Source of the DNA: Hydrogenophilus sp.
GTDB lineage: Bacteria; Pseudomonadota; Gammaproteobacteria; Burkholderiales; Thiobacillaceae
Assembly: GCA_020725265.1 (NCBI GenBank)
Contig: DYFK01000023.1
Span: 1 to 52,501 of the forward strand
Direction: 5' to 3'
DNA length: 52,501 nt
The notes beneath the pieces were generated by a model. It saw only the letters and a program-made list of their open reading frames with translations, was not told the DNA's origin and searched no databases. Position numbers and translations under genes: made by a program. Of this stretch, positions 27,484-36,576 are shown piece after piece (within the stretch, counting starts at the first letter, position 1; every line of letters starts with the position of its first letter).

Positions 27484-28539
27484 ATGATAGCCCCGTCCGA
27501 TTTCGCGCCCCGCCTGATCGCCTGGCAGCGCGCCCATGGCCGCCACGAACTGCCCTGGCAGGCCGGCGCCGGCGCGCGCGCGCGGCCGTATCAGGTCTGG
27601 CTGTCGGAAATCATGTTGCAGCAGACCCGGGTGGAAACCGTGATTCCGTATTTCCGGCGCTTTCTCGCCCGCTTTCCCGATCTGGCCACGCTGGCGGCGG
27701 CGAGCGAGGACGAGGTGCTGGCGCACTGGTCCGGACTGGGCTACTACAGTCGGGCGCGCAACCTGCTCGCGGCGGCGCGACGCATCGCCGAGGCCCATGG
27801 CGGCGTGTTCCCGGACCGCTTCGACGCCATCCTGGCGTTGCCCGGCGTCGGCCGCTCGACCGCCGCCGCCATCGCCGCGTTCGCCTTCGGCCAGCGCCGC
27901 GCCATCCTCGACGGCAATGTCAAACGGGTGCTGGCGCGGGTGTTCGGCATCGATGGCTGGCCGGGCGAGCGGGCGGTGGAAAACCGGCTCTGGGCGCTGG
28001 CCGAATCGCTGTTGCCGGAGCGCCAGGTCGCCGCCTACACCCAGGGGCTGATGGATCTGGGCGCCACCGTCTGCGCGCGTGCCCGACCGCGTTGTCCGGA
28101 CTGTCCGTTCGCCGGCCGTTGCGTCGCCCACGTCGAGGGGCGCCAGCGCGAGCTGCCCGGCGCGCGTCCGCGCAAGACCCCACCGGAACGCGTCACCGCC
28201 ATGCTGGTGCTGCGCCGCGCCGGCGAGGTGTTGCTGGAAAAACGGCCGCCCACCGGCATCTGGGGCGGCCTGTGGAGCCTGCCGGAATGCGCGTGGGACG
28301 CCGACCCGCTGGCCGTCGCCGCCGACCTGGGCTACCGCGTCGCCAACCCGGCGCGCGAACTGCCCGGTTTCAGCCACGCGTTCACTCATTTTCGTCTGAC
28401 CATCCGACCCTGGCTGCTCGATGTCGTCGGCATCGATCACGCCGGCGAGCCGGGCCGGTTCTGGCTGAGTCTGGACGATCTCGCCGGCGCCGCGTTGCCG
28501 ACTCCGGCCCGGCGGATACTGGCCGGCTGCGGCGCGTAG
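27484..28539 (+). CDS. mutY: A/G-specific adenine DNA glycosylase MutY
   Basis: 351 residues, 350 in E. coli. It removes adenine mispaired with 8-oxoguanine. Catalytic Glu42 in SEIMLQQTRV and Asp143 in LDGNVKRVLAR are present, with the helix-hairpin-helix LPGVGRSTAAAI between. The Fe-S loop C-X6-C-X2-C-X5-C is formed by Cys197, Cys204, Cys207 and Cys213. A C-terminal NUDIX-like 8-oxoG recognition domain follows (GEVLLEKRPPTGIWGGLWSLPE). The start at 27484 gives the standard length; two upstream in-frame ATGs (27376, 27430) would add a proline-rich leader. Divergent from the radical SAM gene. The gamma-type partner genes yggX or mltC are not adjacent. Confidence 0.96.
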   Translation: MIAPSDFAPRLIAWQRAHGRHELPWQAGAGARARPYQVWLSEIMLQQTRVETVIPYFRRFLARFPDLATLAAASEDEVLAHWSGLGYYSRARNLLAAARRIAEAHGGVFPDRFDAILALPGVGRSTAAAIAAFAFGQRRAILDGNVKRVLARVFGIDGWPGERAVENRLWALAESLLPERQVAAYTQGLMDLGATVCARARPRCPDCPFAGRCVAHVEGRQRELPGARPRKTPPERVTAMLVLRRAGEVLLEKRPPTGIWGGLWSLPECAWDADPLAVAADLGYRVANPARELPGFSHAFTHFRLTIRPWLLDVVGIDHAGEPGRFWLSLDDLAGAALPTPARRILAGCGA

Positions 28540-28577
28540 TTCGGGCTGACTCCGGCGGACGTCGACGCCGGTCGCGC

Positions 28578-29495
28578 TCAACCGGGTCGGGGCGCGGCGC
28601 CGGCGTCTTCCGGCGTCAGCCGTTCGGCCAGGAAATCGACCAGCGCGCGCAGCCGACGCGACAGGTGGCGGGTGGGCGGGTAAACCGCGTGCACGCGCAG
28701 TTCCGGCCAGCGGTGATCGTCCAGCACCGGTGTCAGCTCGCCACCGTTCAGGCTGTCGACCAGATAGAAATCCGGCATCAGGATCAGGCCGAAGCCGGCG
28801 CGCGCGGCGTCGAGCAGGAATTCGCCGCTGTTGGCGCGCAGCGCGACACGCACTTCCACGCTGCCGGCGCGGCCGGACGGGTCGTGGTAGTGCCAGATGC
28901 CAGGGTTGGCCGGGTTGCTGTAGACCAGGCAATCGTGCCGGCGCAGCTCGGCCGGGGAACGCGGCGCGCCGTGCCGGGCCAGGTAGTCCGGACTCGCGCA
29001 CAGGCGGTGCCGGATCGTGCCCAGTCGGCGCGCGATCAGGCTGGAATCGGGCAGGTTGGCGATGCGGATGGCGAGATCGAAGCCTTCCTGCATCAGGTCG
29101 ATTTGACGGTCGTTGAAATCGAGATCGAATTCCAGCGCCGGGTGCCGGCGCATGAACTCGCGCAGCGCCGGCGCCAGCCGCAGCAGGCCATAAGCCAGCG
29201 GCAGCGCGACCTTGACGCGACCGCGCAGCGCGGCCTGGGCGGAGGAAACCGCCTGTTCCGCCTCGTCCAGGTCGGCGAGGACGCGGCGGGCGCGTTCCAG
29301 GAAATCGTGGCCGCTGTCGGTAAGGTGGAGCCGACGCGTGGTTCGGCGCAGCAACTGCGCGCCCAACCGGGTTTCCAGCTCGGCCAGGCGCCGGCTCACC
29401 GCCGATTTGGCGATGCCCATGCGCTCGGCGGCGGCGCCGATGCCGCCGGCCTCGACGACGTGGACGAAGGTTTGCAGGTCGGCGAAGCGGTCCAT
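28578..29495 (-). CDS. LysR-family transcriptional regulator
   Basis: 305 residues. An N-terminal winged helix-turn-helix (FVHVVEAGGIGAAAERMGIAKSAVSRRLAELETRLGAQLL, about 9-48) is followed by a substrate-binding domain with LysR features (HPALEFDLDFNDRQIDLMQEGFDLAIRI). It is divergent from an azoreductase-pirin pair across an AT-rich 108-bp gap. That is the classical layout for a LysR protein regulating its neighbour, so quinone or electrophile response is a reasonable guess. The ligand is unknown. AGAGA precedes the ATG at 29495. Confidence 0.92.
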   Translation of the reverse strand: MDRFADLQTFVHVVEAGGIGAAAERMGIAKSAVSRRLAELETRLGAQLLRRTTRRLHLTDSGHDFLERARRVLADLDEAEQAVSSAQAALRGRVKVALPLAYGLLRLAPALREFMRRHPALEFDLDFNDRQIDLMQEGFDLAIRIANLPDSSLIARRLGTIRHRLCASPDYLARHGAPRSPAELRRHDCLVYSNPANPGIWHYHDPSGRAGSVEVRVALRANSGEFLLDAARAGFGLILMPDFYLVDSLNGGELTPVLDDHRWPELRVHAVYPPTRHLSRRLRALVDFLAERLTPEDAGAAPRPG

Positions 29496-29540
29496 GATGA
29501 TTGTTCTCTAATTAAGAAAAATAAGTTCGGAATATCACTG

Positions 29541-29557
29541 TTTATCCCTGATTTATC
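29541..29557. promoter_or_regulatory. Direct repeat TTTATC x2 in the lysR-azoR control region
   Basis: TTTATC at 29541-29546 and again at 29552-29557 are 11 bp apart, one helical turn. They lie in the AT-rich gap between the divergent lysR and azoR genes. The gap (29496-29603) is the most AT-rich control region nearby and must hold both promoters. Whether the repeat is the LysR site is a guess. Confidence 0.35.
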
Positions 29558-29603
29558 AACGAAGACAATGGTGACTCCAGACCACCGAACAGGAGCGCAT
29601 GCC

Positions 29604-30272
29604 ATGAATCCCCGTCCTACCTCCTCCCATCCCGACAACGATCGCGACGATTCCGCGCGGCCCCTGCGCGTGCTGCGTGTCGACGCCAGCGGACGCGGCG
29701 ACGATTCGGCCACCCGCCGGCTGACCGCGTCGTTCGTGCGCGAGCTGGCGGCGCGGCAGCCGATCGAACTGGTCGAGCGCGATCTCGGCGCCGGCCTGCC
29801 GTTCGTCGATGCCGCCTGGATCGCCGCCAACTTCACCGACCCGGACGCGCGCGATGCCGGCCAGCGCGCGACCCTGGCCGGTTCGGACGCGCTGGTCGCC
29901 GAAGTGATGGCCGCCGACGCGCTGGTCATCGGCGTGCCGCTGTACAACTTCGGCGTGCCGGCCACGCTCAAGGCATGGATCGACCAGATCGCGCGCGCCC
30001 GCGTTACCTTCCGCTATACCGCCGATGGCCCGGAAGGCCTGCTGCGCGGCAAGCGTGCCTGGTTGCTGGTGGCCAGCGGCGGCACGCCGGTCGGCGGCGC
30101 CGTCGATTTCGCGACGCCCTGGCTGCGCCATGTGCTCGGTTTTCTCGGCATCGGCCAGGTCGAGGTGATCGCGGCCGAACGCCTGAACGCCGATGCCGGC
30201 GGCCTGGAACGCGCCCAGGCGCGTATCGTCGAAACCTTGTCCGGCTGGGCGCCAGTGGCCGAAGCCGCCTGA
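29604..30272 (+). CDS. FMN-dependent NADH:quinone reductase/azoreductase (AzoR family)
   Basis: 222 residues, flavodoxin-like fold. Seen: N-terminal RVLRVDASGRGDDSATRRLT (phosphate-binding loop of FMN, about 23-42), FTDPDARDAGQRATLAGSDALVAEVMAADALVIGVPLYNFGVPATLKAWIDQI in pieces matching the FMN ring site (PLYNFGVP), and the second FMN contact ASGGTPVGG. Such enzymes reduce quinones, azo compounds and electrophiles by two electrons, protecting against quinone stress. An N-terminal extension of about 20 residues precedes the fold. AGGAG lies before the ATG at 29604. It is followed 16 bp later by a pirin gene and divergent from lysR. Confidence 0.88.
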   Translation: MNPRPTSSHPDNDRDDSARPLRVLRVDASGRGDDSATRRLTASFVRELAARQPIELVERDLGAGLPFVDAAWIAANFTDPDARDAGQRATLAGSDALVAEVMAADALVIGVPLYNFGVPATLKAWIDQIARARVTFRYTADGPEGLLRGKRAWLLVASGGTPVGGAVDFATPWLRHVLGFLGIGQVEVIAAERLNADAGGLERAQARIVETLSGWAPVAEAA

Positions 30273-30288
30273 TCCCGAGGAGAACGCC

Positions 30289-31146
30289 ATGACCTTCCGA
30301 CCCATCCATCAGATCGTCCAGACCCGCGCCGTCACCGAAGGCGCCGGCGTCAGCGTGCGGCGCGCCATCGGCACGCCGGAACTGGGGCAGCTCGATCCGT
30401 TCCTGATGCTCGACCATTTCGGCAGCGACGATCCCGACCAGTACATCGCCGGCTTTCCCGAGCATCCGCATCGCGGCTTCGTCACCCTTACCTACATGCT
30501 CGACGGCCACATGGAGCACCGCGACAGCATGGGCAACCGCGGCGATCTGGTGGCCGGCGGCGCCCAGTGGATGAAGGCCGCCAGCGGCGTGCTGCACTCC
30601 GAGATGCCGCGCCAGACCGACGGACTGATGCGCGGTTTCCAGCTCTGGATCAATCTGCCGGCGGCCGAGAAGATGAGCGATCCGGCCTATCAGGAATTCG
30701 GCCCGGCGGTGGTTCCGGAAGTGGTCGGCGCGGGCGCGCGCGCGCGCGTGCTGGCCGGCGAATATGGCGGCGCGCGCGGCATCGTCGACGATCCGAATAC
30801 CGCTCTGCTGTATCTGGATGCCACGCTGGCGCCAGGCGCCGCGTTCGAGGCGCCGGTGCCGGCCAGCCACGCCGCCTTCGCCTATGTGTTCGAGGGCGCC
30901 GCGACGGTCGAGGGGCGCGCCGCGCCAGGCCACGCGCTGGTCGTGTTCGGCGCCGGCGACCGGGTCCGGATCGTCGCCGGCGACGCCGGCGCCCGCCTGA
31001 TTCTGGTCGCCGGCCGGCCGCTGGGCGAGCCGGTCGCCCGCTACGGTCCGTTCGTCATGAACACCCGCGAGGAGATCGAACAGGCGCTGGCCGATTACCG
31101 CGACGGCCGCCTGGTCCGCGCGCGCGCCTCGGTATCCGGCGGCTGA
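30289..31146 (+). CDS. Pirin family protein
   Basis: 285 residues, bicupin. The N-terminal cupin keeps the metal ligands: the two His of PEHPHRGFVTLTYML and the His and Glu of GVLHSEMPRQ. Pirins of this type (YhaK/YhhW relatives) can act as quercetin dioxygenases or redox-linked regulators; the physiological substrate is usually unknown. C-terminal cupin (SHAAFAYVFEGAATVEG) lacks these ligands. GAGGAG precedes the ATG. It is co-transcribed with the azoreductase, consistent with a shared response to quinones or aromatic electrophiles under the LysR regulator. Confidence 0.9.
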   Translation: MTFRPIHQIVQTRAVTEGAGVSVRRAIGTPELGQLDPFLMLDHFGSDDPDQYIAGFPEHPHRGFVTLTYMLDGHMEHRDSMGNRGDLVAGGAQWMKAASGVLHSEMPRQTDGLMRGFQLWINLPAAEKMSDPAYQEFGPAVVPEVVGAGARARVLAGEYGGARGIVDDPNTALLYLDATLAPGAAFEAPVPASHAAFAYVFEGAATVEGRAAPGHALVVFGAGDRVRIVAGDAGARLILVAGRPLGEPVARYGPFVMNTREEIEQALADYRDGRLVRARASVSGG

Positions 31147-31209
31147 GCCATCCGCTCAGCCACCGGCGCCGGCCGCCATTTCCCATCGTCGTTTCCCGGC
31201 GCCGGGAAA
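31141..31209 (+). terminator. Two hairpins after the pirin gene
   Basis: GGCTGAG (31141-31147), a 7-nt loop and CTCAGCC (31155-31161) span the pirin stop. TTTCCCGGCGCCGGGAAA (31192-31209) is a perfect 18-bp palindrome. Neither has a following T-run on the plus strand. They probably separate the azoR-pirin unit from rmuC, but termination is not proven. Confidence 0.4.
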
Positions 31210-31245
31210 TCCCGGATCATCGCGGCCTGATCGGCTTGCATCGGA

Positions 31246-32505
31246 ATGTTCATGCACGAAACCCTGTTCGCCCTGCTCGGTCTGCTGGCCGGGCTGGTGA
31301 TCCTGCTCTGGCGGCATGGCCGCTGGCGCGCGCGCGTGGTCGAGCTGGAAACGCTGCTGGTCAAGGAGCGCGAGGCGTCGGCGGCCGGCCGCGCGCTGCT
31401 GGCCGATGCCGAACGCCGGCTTGGCGACACTTTCGGCGCGCTTTCCGCCGAGGCGCTGCGGCGCAACAACCAGACTTTCCTGGAACTGGCGCGCGAGCAT
31501 CTGGGCGGCTTGCGCGAGCGCGCCGACGGCGATCTGGCGGCGCGCCAGCAGGCGGTCGACGCGCTGATCGCGCCGATTCATCAGGCCCTGGACAAGCTGG
31601 CCGGCGAAACCCGCGCCATGGAGCAGGCGCGCATGCGCAACCTGGGCGAGCTGGAACAGCAGGTGCGCGGATTGCTCGGCGCCCAGCAGGCGCTGCGCGA
31701 CGAGACCGGCCGTCTGGTCGCCGCGCTGCGCCGACCGGAGGCGCGCGGCCGCTGGGGCGAGGTGCAGTTGCGCCGGGTGGTGGAAATGGCGGGCATGCTC
31801 GAACACGTCGATTTCGACGAACAACAGAGCGCCGACGACGGCCAGCGGCCAGACATGGTGGCGCGCCTGCCCGGTGGCCGTAACCTGGTGATCGACGCCA
31901 AGACGCCGCTGGTCGCCTATCTGGAGGCGGTCGACGCCGGCGCCGACGACGCCCGCGAGCGCGCGCTCGACCGTTTCGCCCGCCATCTGCGCGAACATGT
32001 CCAGCGGCTTTCGGCCAAGGCCTACTGGCAACAGTTCGCGCCGACGCCGGAATTCGTGGTGCTGTTCCTGCCCGGCGAGGCGTTCCTGGGCGCCGCCCTG
32101 CGCCACGATCCCGACCTGATCGAATACGCCAGCGCGCGCAAGGTGATCCTGGCGACGCCGACCACCCTGCTGGCGCTGCTCAAGGCGGTTCACCACGGCT
32201 GGCGCCAGGAAGCGCTGGCCGAGAACGCGCGCCGGGTCGGCCAGCTCGGCGCCGAGTTGCATGAACGCCTGGCCCGGTTGGGCGAACACTGGAACGCGGT
32301 CGGCAAGCATCTCGGCCAGACCGTCAAGGCGTACAACGAGGCGACCGGCTCGCTGGAGGCGCGGGTGCTGGTGACCGCGCGCAAGTTCGAGGAATTGCGG
32401 GTGGCGCCGGCCGGCCAGACCTTGGCCACGCCGACCACGGTCGACCGGGTGCCGCGCGCGCTGGCGGAGGTCGAGCCGGATCGCGCGCCGGGACCGGAAA
32501 GCTGA
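31246..32505 (+). CDS. rmuC: DNA recombination protein RmuC
   Basis: 419 residues. An N-terminal membrane helix (LFALLGLLAGLVILLW) is followed by a coiled-coil region (about 25-150; VELETLLVKEREAS, QQVRGLLGAQQALRDETGRL). The RmuC nuclease-like core follows: RRPEARGRWGEVQLRRVVEMAGM, NLVIDAKTPLVAYLEA, EFVVLFLPGEAFLGAAL, VILATPTTLLALLKAVHHGW. RmuC limits inversions at short inverted repeats, which is of note in a genome this rich in palindromes. The start ATG at 31246 or 31252 is undecided. The EamA gene begins 3 bp after its stop. Confidence 0.95.
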   Translation: MFMHETLFALLGLLAGLVILLWRHGRWRARVVELETLLVKEREASAAGRALLADAERRLGDTFGALSAEALRRNNQTFLELAREHLGGLRERADGDLAARQQAVDALIAPIHQALDKLAGETRAMEQARMRNLGELEQQVRGLLGAQQALRDETGRLVAALRRPEARGRWGEVQLRRVVEMAGMLEHVDFDEQQSADDGQRPDMVARLPGGRNLVIDAKTPLVAYLEAVDAGADDARERALDRFARHLREHVQRLSAKAYWQQFAPTPEFVVLFLPGEAFLGAALRHDPDLIEYASARKVILATPTTLLALLKAVHHGWRQEALAENARRVGQLGAELHERLARLGEHWNAVGKHLGQTVKAYNEATGSLEARVLVTARKFEELRVAPAGQTLATPTTVDRVPRALAEVEPDRAPGPES

Positions 32506-32508
32506 CGC

Positions 32509-33387
32509 ATGGGTTCGGCCTGGATGCTGGTGGCGGGCGCCTGCTTCGCGCTCATGGGCGTGTTCGTCAAACAGGGCGGCGCCTGGTTTTCCAGTCACGA
32601 ACTGGTGTTTCACCGCTCGCTGATCGGCCTGGCCCTGGTGACCGGCGGGCTTGCGCTGCATCGCGGCGTCGGCGCCGGCGGGCTGTCCTGGCGCGCGCTG
32701 GCCGGCGAGCACGTCTGGCTGCACGCGCGCCGGGGGTTGGTCGGCCTGCTCGCGCTGGTCACCTTCTTTTACGCGCTGGCCCGATTGCCGCTGTCGGTGG
32801 CGGTCACCCTCAACTACACCTCGCCCCTGTTCCTGGCCCTGTTGATGCCCTGGCAGCTCGGCGAGCGGCCGAGCCCGGCGCAGTACGCCACGGTCGGCCT
32901 CGGCTTCGTCGGTGTCGCCCTGCTGCTGCGGCCCTGGCTGAGCCCGCCGGAGGATCTGGTGGCCGGCCTGACCGGCCTGTTCTCGGGTATCGTCGCCGCC
33001 TTCGCCTATATTCACGTGCGCCGGCTCGGGCGCCTGCGCGAGCCGGAGTGGCGCACGGTGTTCTGGTTCGCGGCGGTGTGCGCGCTCGGCGCCGCGCTGC
33101 TCGCCAGCGTCGACGGTGGCTGGCGCGCGCCGGCGGCGCCGATCGAGATTGGCGTGCTGCTCGGTCTGGGCCTGTTCGCGACCTTCGGGCAGCTCGCCAT
33201 GACCCGCGCCTATCGCCGGGGCAAGACCGTGGTGGTGGCCGCGTTCGCCTACAGCACGGTGGTGTTCGCCAGTATTCTGGATGTCCTAATCTTCAATGAG
33301 AGACTGCCGATAACGGCATGGCTGGGTATCTGCATCACGGTGGCGGCCGGCATCCAGGCCGCCCGACTTACAAGGAACGCGACATGA
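32509..33387 (+). CDS. EamA-family (DMT) transporter
   Basis: 292 residues, ten predicted helices in two EamA repeats, the drug/metabolite transporter fold. The first repeat is WMLVAGACFALMGVFVKQGG to LLALLMPWQL and the second begins near GLTGLFSGIVAAFAYIHVRRLG. The conserved end of repeat two, FAYSTVVFASILDVLIFNERLPITAWLG, is intact. The substrate is unknown; relatives move amino acids or metabolites. It starts 3 bp after rmuC and its stop overlaps the next gene by 4 bp (ATGA), so the three form one unit. Confidence 0.9.
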   Translation: MGSAWMLVAGACFALMGVFVKQGGAWFSSHELVFHRSLIGLALVTGGLALHRGVGAGGLSWRALAGEHVWLHARRGLVGLLALVTFFYALARLPLSVAVTLNYTSPLFLALLMPWQLGERPSPAQYATVGLGFVGVALLLRPWLSPPEDLVAGLTGLFSGIVAAFAYIHVRRLGRLREPEWRTVFWFAAVCALGAALLASVDGGWRAPAAPIEIGVLLGLGLFATFGQLAMTRAYRRGKTVVVAAFAYSTVVFASILDVLIFNERLPITAWLGICITVAAGIQAARLTRNAT

Positions 33388-33734
33388 TTGCCATGGAAAC
33401 CAAGGAAAACCTGATCTCCGCCTCGGTCATGGGGGAATTCACCCTGGCTGACTACCGCGAATTCGAACAGCACGTCGAACACGCCATCCGCTTCCAGGGC
33501 GGCGTCATGCTGTTCCTGGATCTGCGCGACATGGCTGGTTACACGCTCGACGTGGCCTGGGAGGAAATCCGCTTCTCGCGCGAGCATCGCTACGATTTCC
33601 GCAAGATCGCGGTGGTCACCTCGGACGAGTGGATGGTCTGGATCGCCTGGCTGAACCGGTTGTTCGTCGATGCCGAGGTGCGCGTGTTCGACGATCCTGG
33701 CCTGGCCATGACTTGGCTGGAAACCGTCGAATAA
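33384..33734 (+). CDS. SpoIIAA-like (STAS/CRAL-TRIO fold) protein
   Basis: 116 residues, no signal peptide. It resembles the SpoIIAA-like family: KENLISASVMGEFTLADYREFEQHV, MLFLDLRDMAGYTLDVAWEEIRF, RKIAVVTSDEWMVWIAWLNRLF and VRVFDDPGLAMTWL. These small proteins have a STAS-like fold and unknown role. AAGGAA precedes the ATG at 33384, which overlaps the EamA stop. It ends 30 bp before the large haem/GGDEF sensor, so it may act in the same signalling unit. That link is inference. Confidence 0.85.
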   Translation: MIAMETKENLISASVMGEFTLADYREFEQHVEHAIRFQGGVMLFLDLRDMAGYTLDVAWEEIRFSREHRYDFRKIAVVTSDEWMVWIAWLNRLFVDAEVRVFDDPGLAMTWLETVE

Positions 33735-33764
33735 CACCCGCGCGCGTCGACGCGCGGGAACGCC

Positions 33765-36575
33765 ATGCCCGATTCCGGCAACCGCTTCGCGTGGGCCACC
33801 GTCGCCGTCTGGACACTGGCGGTGGGTGGCTCGCTGGCCTGGAACATCCATCATGAGCACACCCGCATCATGGCGCAGGCGCGCGCCGAGACGGTGGCCA
33901 ACTTCAACAAGGACATCACCTTCCGCCGTTGGGGCAACAGCCACGGCGGCGTCTACGTGCCGGTCACCGAAGCGCAGCAGCCGGTGCCCTGGCTGGAGCA
34001 TCTGCCCGATCGCGATGTCACCACTACCGATGGCCGCCGGCTGACCCTGCTCAATCCGGCCACCATGCTGCGCCAGGTCATGGACCGCTACAGCGCCGAA
34101 CACGGCGTCAAGGGCCGCATCACCGGATTGCGTTATCTCAATCCCGGCAACGCGCCCGACGCCTGGGAGCGCGAGCGCATGGAAGCCTTCGCCCGCGGCG
34201 ACGCGCGCGAGGCCTGGGCGACCGCCGATCTTGGCGGCGAGCCGCATCTGCGTTACCTGCGCGTCATGTACATGGAGCCCGGCTGCGAGAAATGCCACGC
34301 CGCGCTGGGCTACCGGCCGGGCGATGTGCGCGGCGCCATCGGCGTCAACATGCCGTTGACGCCCTATCTGTCGTCCTATCGGAGCGCTCGTGTCAATCTG
34401 ACGCTCAGCCACGGCGGCATCTGGCTGCTGGGGCTGGCCGGCATCGGCTGGTCGGCGCGCCAGCAGGCGCGTCAGACGCGCGAGCGCACGCGCATGGCCG
34501 ATGCGTTGAGCGAGAGCGAGGAGCGCTTCGATCTGGCGATGGCCGGCGCCAGCGACGGTATCTGGGACATGAATCTGGAAACCGGAGCGATGTACCACTC
34601 GCCGCGCATGCGCGAAATGCTCGGCTACGGGCGCGACGATCTGCCGCCGGACATGGCGGCCTGGCGCAATGTGCTGCATCCGGACGATTACGGCCCAACC
34701 ATGATCGACTTCCAGGCTCACGTGCGCGGCGAAACGCCACGCTACGAGCACGTCTTCCGGGTCCGGCACAAGGATGGTGACTGGCGCTGGATCCTCAGTC
34801 GCGGCCTGGCCGTGCGCGACGCCGCCGGCCGCGCGTTGCGGGTGGTCGGCACGCATACCGACATCACCGGCCAGAAGCGGTTGGAAAGTCAGTTGTTCGA
34901 GGCCAAGGAGCTGGCCCAGGTGACCCTGGCTTCGATCGGCGATGCCGTGTTGACCACGGACGCCGAGGGTAACGTCACCTTCCTGAATCCGATCGCCGAG
35001 CGGCTGACCGGCTGGCGGCTGGATGAGGTGGCCGGCCTGCCGGTCGAGTCGGTGGTGATGCTGGTCGACGAGGAAACCCGGGCGCCGCTACCGAATCCCG
35101 CGACCCGCTGCCGCGAGTCGCGGGTGGCCATCGCCGCGAGCAATCACACCCTCCTGATCAATCGTGAAGGCCACGAGCTGGCGATCAACGACTCCGCCGC
35201 GCCCATCCTGGACCGCGATGGCCGGCTGATCGGCGTCGTCCTGATCTTTCACGACGTCAGCCACGCGCGCGAGCTGAACCGGCGCATGTCCTGGCAATTG
35301 ACCCATGACGCCCTCACCGGCCTGTATTCGCGGCGCGAATTCGAGCGCCAGTTGCGCCGCATGGTCGAGGATGCCCGCGACCAGGGCCATGTCCATGCCC
35401 TGCTGTACATGGATCTGGACCAGTTCAAGATCGTCAACGACACCGCCGGCCATCTCGCCGGCGACGAACTGCTCAAGCAGCTCGGCTTCCTGCTGTCCGA
35501 GCAGATGCGTCGGGGCGATGTCCTGGCGCGGCTGGGTGGCGACGAATTCGCGGCGCTGCTGGAGAACTGTCCGCTCGACAAGGCGCGCGAGATCGCGGAG
35601 AAACTGCGCGCCACGGTCGGCGATTTCCGCTTCTCCTGGCAGGAGCGCGTGTTCGACGTCGGCGTTTCCATCGGACTGGCGATGATCGACGCCGAGACCG
35701 CCGGCGACGAGGACGCGCTCGCCGCCGCCGACATGGCCTGCTATGCCGCCAAGGACGCCGGCCGCAACCGTGTTCACGTGTTCGAGCGCGCGACCACGCG
35801 GGTCGGGGAACGCCTGGGCGAGATGGAGCTGGCCGGGGCGATCCGGGGCGCGCTGGCGCGTGGTGGCTTCGTGCTGTTCTCGCACGAGATCCTGGCGCTG
35901 GCGGGAGCGCGCCAGCCGCGCCGGCTGGAAGTGCTGGCGCGCATGGTCGATCCTGGCGGCGGCCTGGTGTCGCCAGGGGTTTTCGTGCCGGCCGCCGAGC
36001 GTTACGGCTTCATGGCGGAAATCGACCGCTGGGTGGTCCGCAACGCGTTCGCGCTGCTGGCCGGTGCCCGTGGCGAGTTCGCCGATTGCGTGCTGTTCGT
36101 CAACCTGTCGGGACTGTCGTTGCGCGAGGAGGGCATGCGCGAGTACATCCTGGGCGCGGCCAACGAGCACGGCATCGATCCGGCGCGTATCTGTTTCGAG
36201 ATCACCGAAACCGCTGCCGTCGCCCACCTGGCCGCCGGTGTCGCCTTCATGCGCGCATTGAAGGCGCGCGGCTTCCGCTTCGCGCTCGACGATTTCGGTT
36301 CGGGCATGTCGTCGTTCGCCTATCTCAAGAACCTGCCGGTCGACTATCTGAAGATCGATGGCGCGTTCGTGCGCGACATGGCCGGCGATCCGGTCGACCG
36401 CGCCTTCGTCGAGACCATCCACCGGGTCGGCCACCTGATGGGCAAGGAAACCATCGCCGAGTTCGTCGAGACCGAGGCGCTGCTGGACCTGGCGCGCGAG
36501 ATTGGCCTCGATTTCGTCCAGGGCGACGTGCTCGGCAAGCCGAGGCCGCTGGACGCGGTGCTGGCCGGTTACTGA
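33765..36575 (+). CDS. Hybrid c-di-GMP enzyme: periplasmic haem-c sensor (DUF3365), PAS-PAS, GGDEF, EAL-like
   Basis: 936 residues. Helix 1 (about 8-26), a periplasmic DUF3365/Tll0287-like domain with the haem-c motif CEKCH at 174-178, and helix 2 (about 216-232). Two PAS domains follow (about 250-370 and 380-500; PAS1 ends with a PAC-like RWILSRGL...THTDITGQ). GGDEF is intact at 591-595. In the phosphodiesterase domain, the signature Glu is kept but EAL is EVL (722-724). DDFGSG (842-847) and YLKIDG are also kept, so hydrolysis may persist. Covalent haem suggests sensing of redox state or a gas such as NO or CO, fitting a nitrate respirer. GGGAA precedes the ATG. Confidence 0.9.
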   Translation: MPDSGNRFAWATVAVWTLAVGGSLAWNIHHEHTRIMAQARAETVANFNKDITFRRWGNSHGGVYVPVTEAQQPVPWLEHLPDRDVTTTDGRRLTLLNPATMLRQVMDRYSAEHGVKGRITGLRYLNPGNAPDAWERERMEAFARGDAREAWATADLGGEPHLRYLRVMYMEPGCEKCHAALGYRPGDVRGAIGVNMPLTPYLSSYRSARVNLTLSHGGIWLLGLAGIGWSARQQARQTRERTRMADALSESEERFDLAMAGASDGIWDMNLETGAMYHSPRMREMLGYGRDDLPPDMAAWRNVLHPDDYGPTMIDFQAHVRGETPRYEHVFRVRHKDGDWRWILSRGLAVRDAAGRALRVVGTHTDITGQKRLESQLFEAKELAQVTLASIGDAVLTTDAEGNVTFLNPIAERLTGWRLDEVAGLPVESVVMLVDEETRAPLPNPATRCRESRVAIAASNHTLLINREGHELAINDSAAPILDRDGRLIGVVLIFHDVSHARELNRRMSWQLTHDALTGLYSRREFERQLRRMVEDARDQGHVHALLYMDLDQFKIVNDTAGHLAGDELLKQLGFLLSEQMRRGDVLARLGGDEFAALLENCPLDKAREIAEKLRATVGDFRFSWQERVFDVGVSIGLAMIDAETAGDEDALAAADMACYAAKDAGRNRVHVFERATTRVGERLGEMELAGAIRGALARGGFVLFSHEILALAGARQPRRLEVLARMVDPGGGLVSPGVFVPAAERYGFMAEIDRWVVRNAFALLAGARGEFADCVLFVNLSGLSLREEGMREYILGAANEHGIDPARICFEITETAAVAHLAAGVAFMRALKARGFRFALDDFGSGMSSFAYLKNLPVDYLKIDGAFVRDMAGDPVDRAFVETIHRVGHLMGKETIAEFVETEALLDLAREIGLDFVQGDVLGKPRPLDAVLAGY

Positions 36576-36576
36576 T

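Noticed and set aside
27121-29001. 626-codon minus-strand frame across mutY
   Set aside because: It runs antisense to a clear MutY with Fe-S cysteines and mixes fragments of two neighbouring genes in other frames.
30729-30760. Runs of alternating GC (for example in the pirin gene and near 42605) as Z-DNA or repeat elements
   Set aside because: They encode ordinary Ala/Arg codons and recur throughout the window; they reflect codon bias rather than a discrete element.
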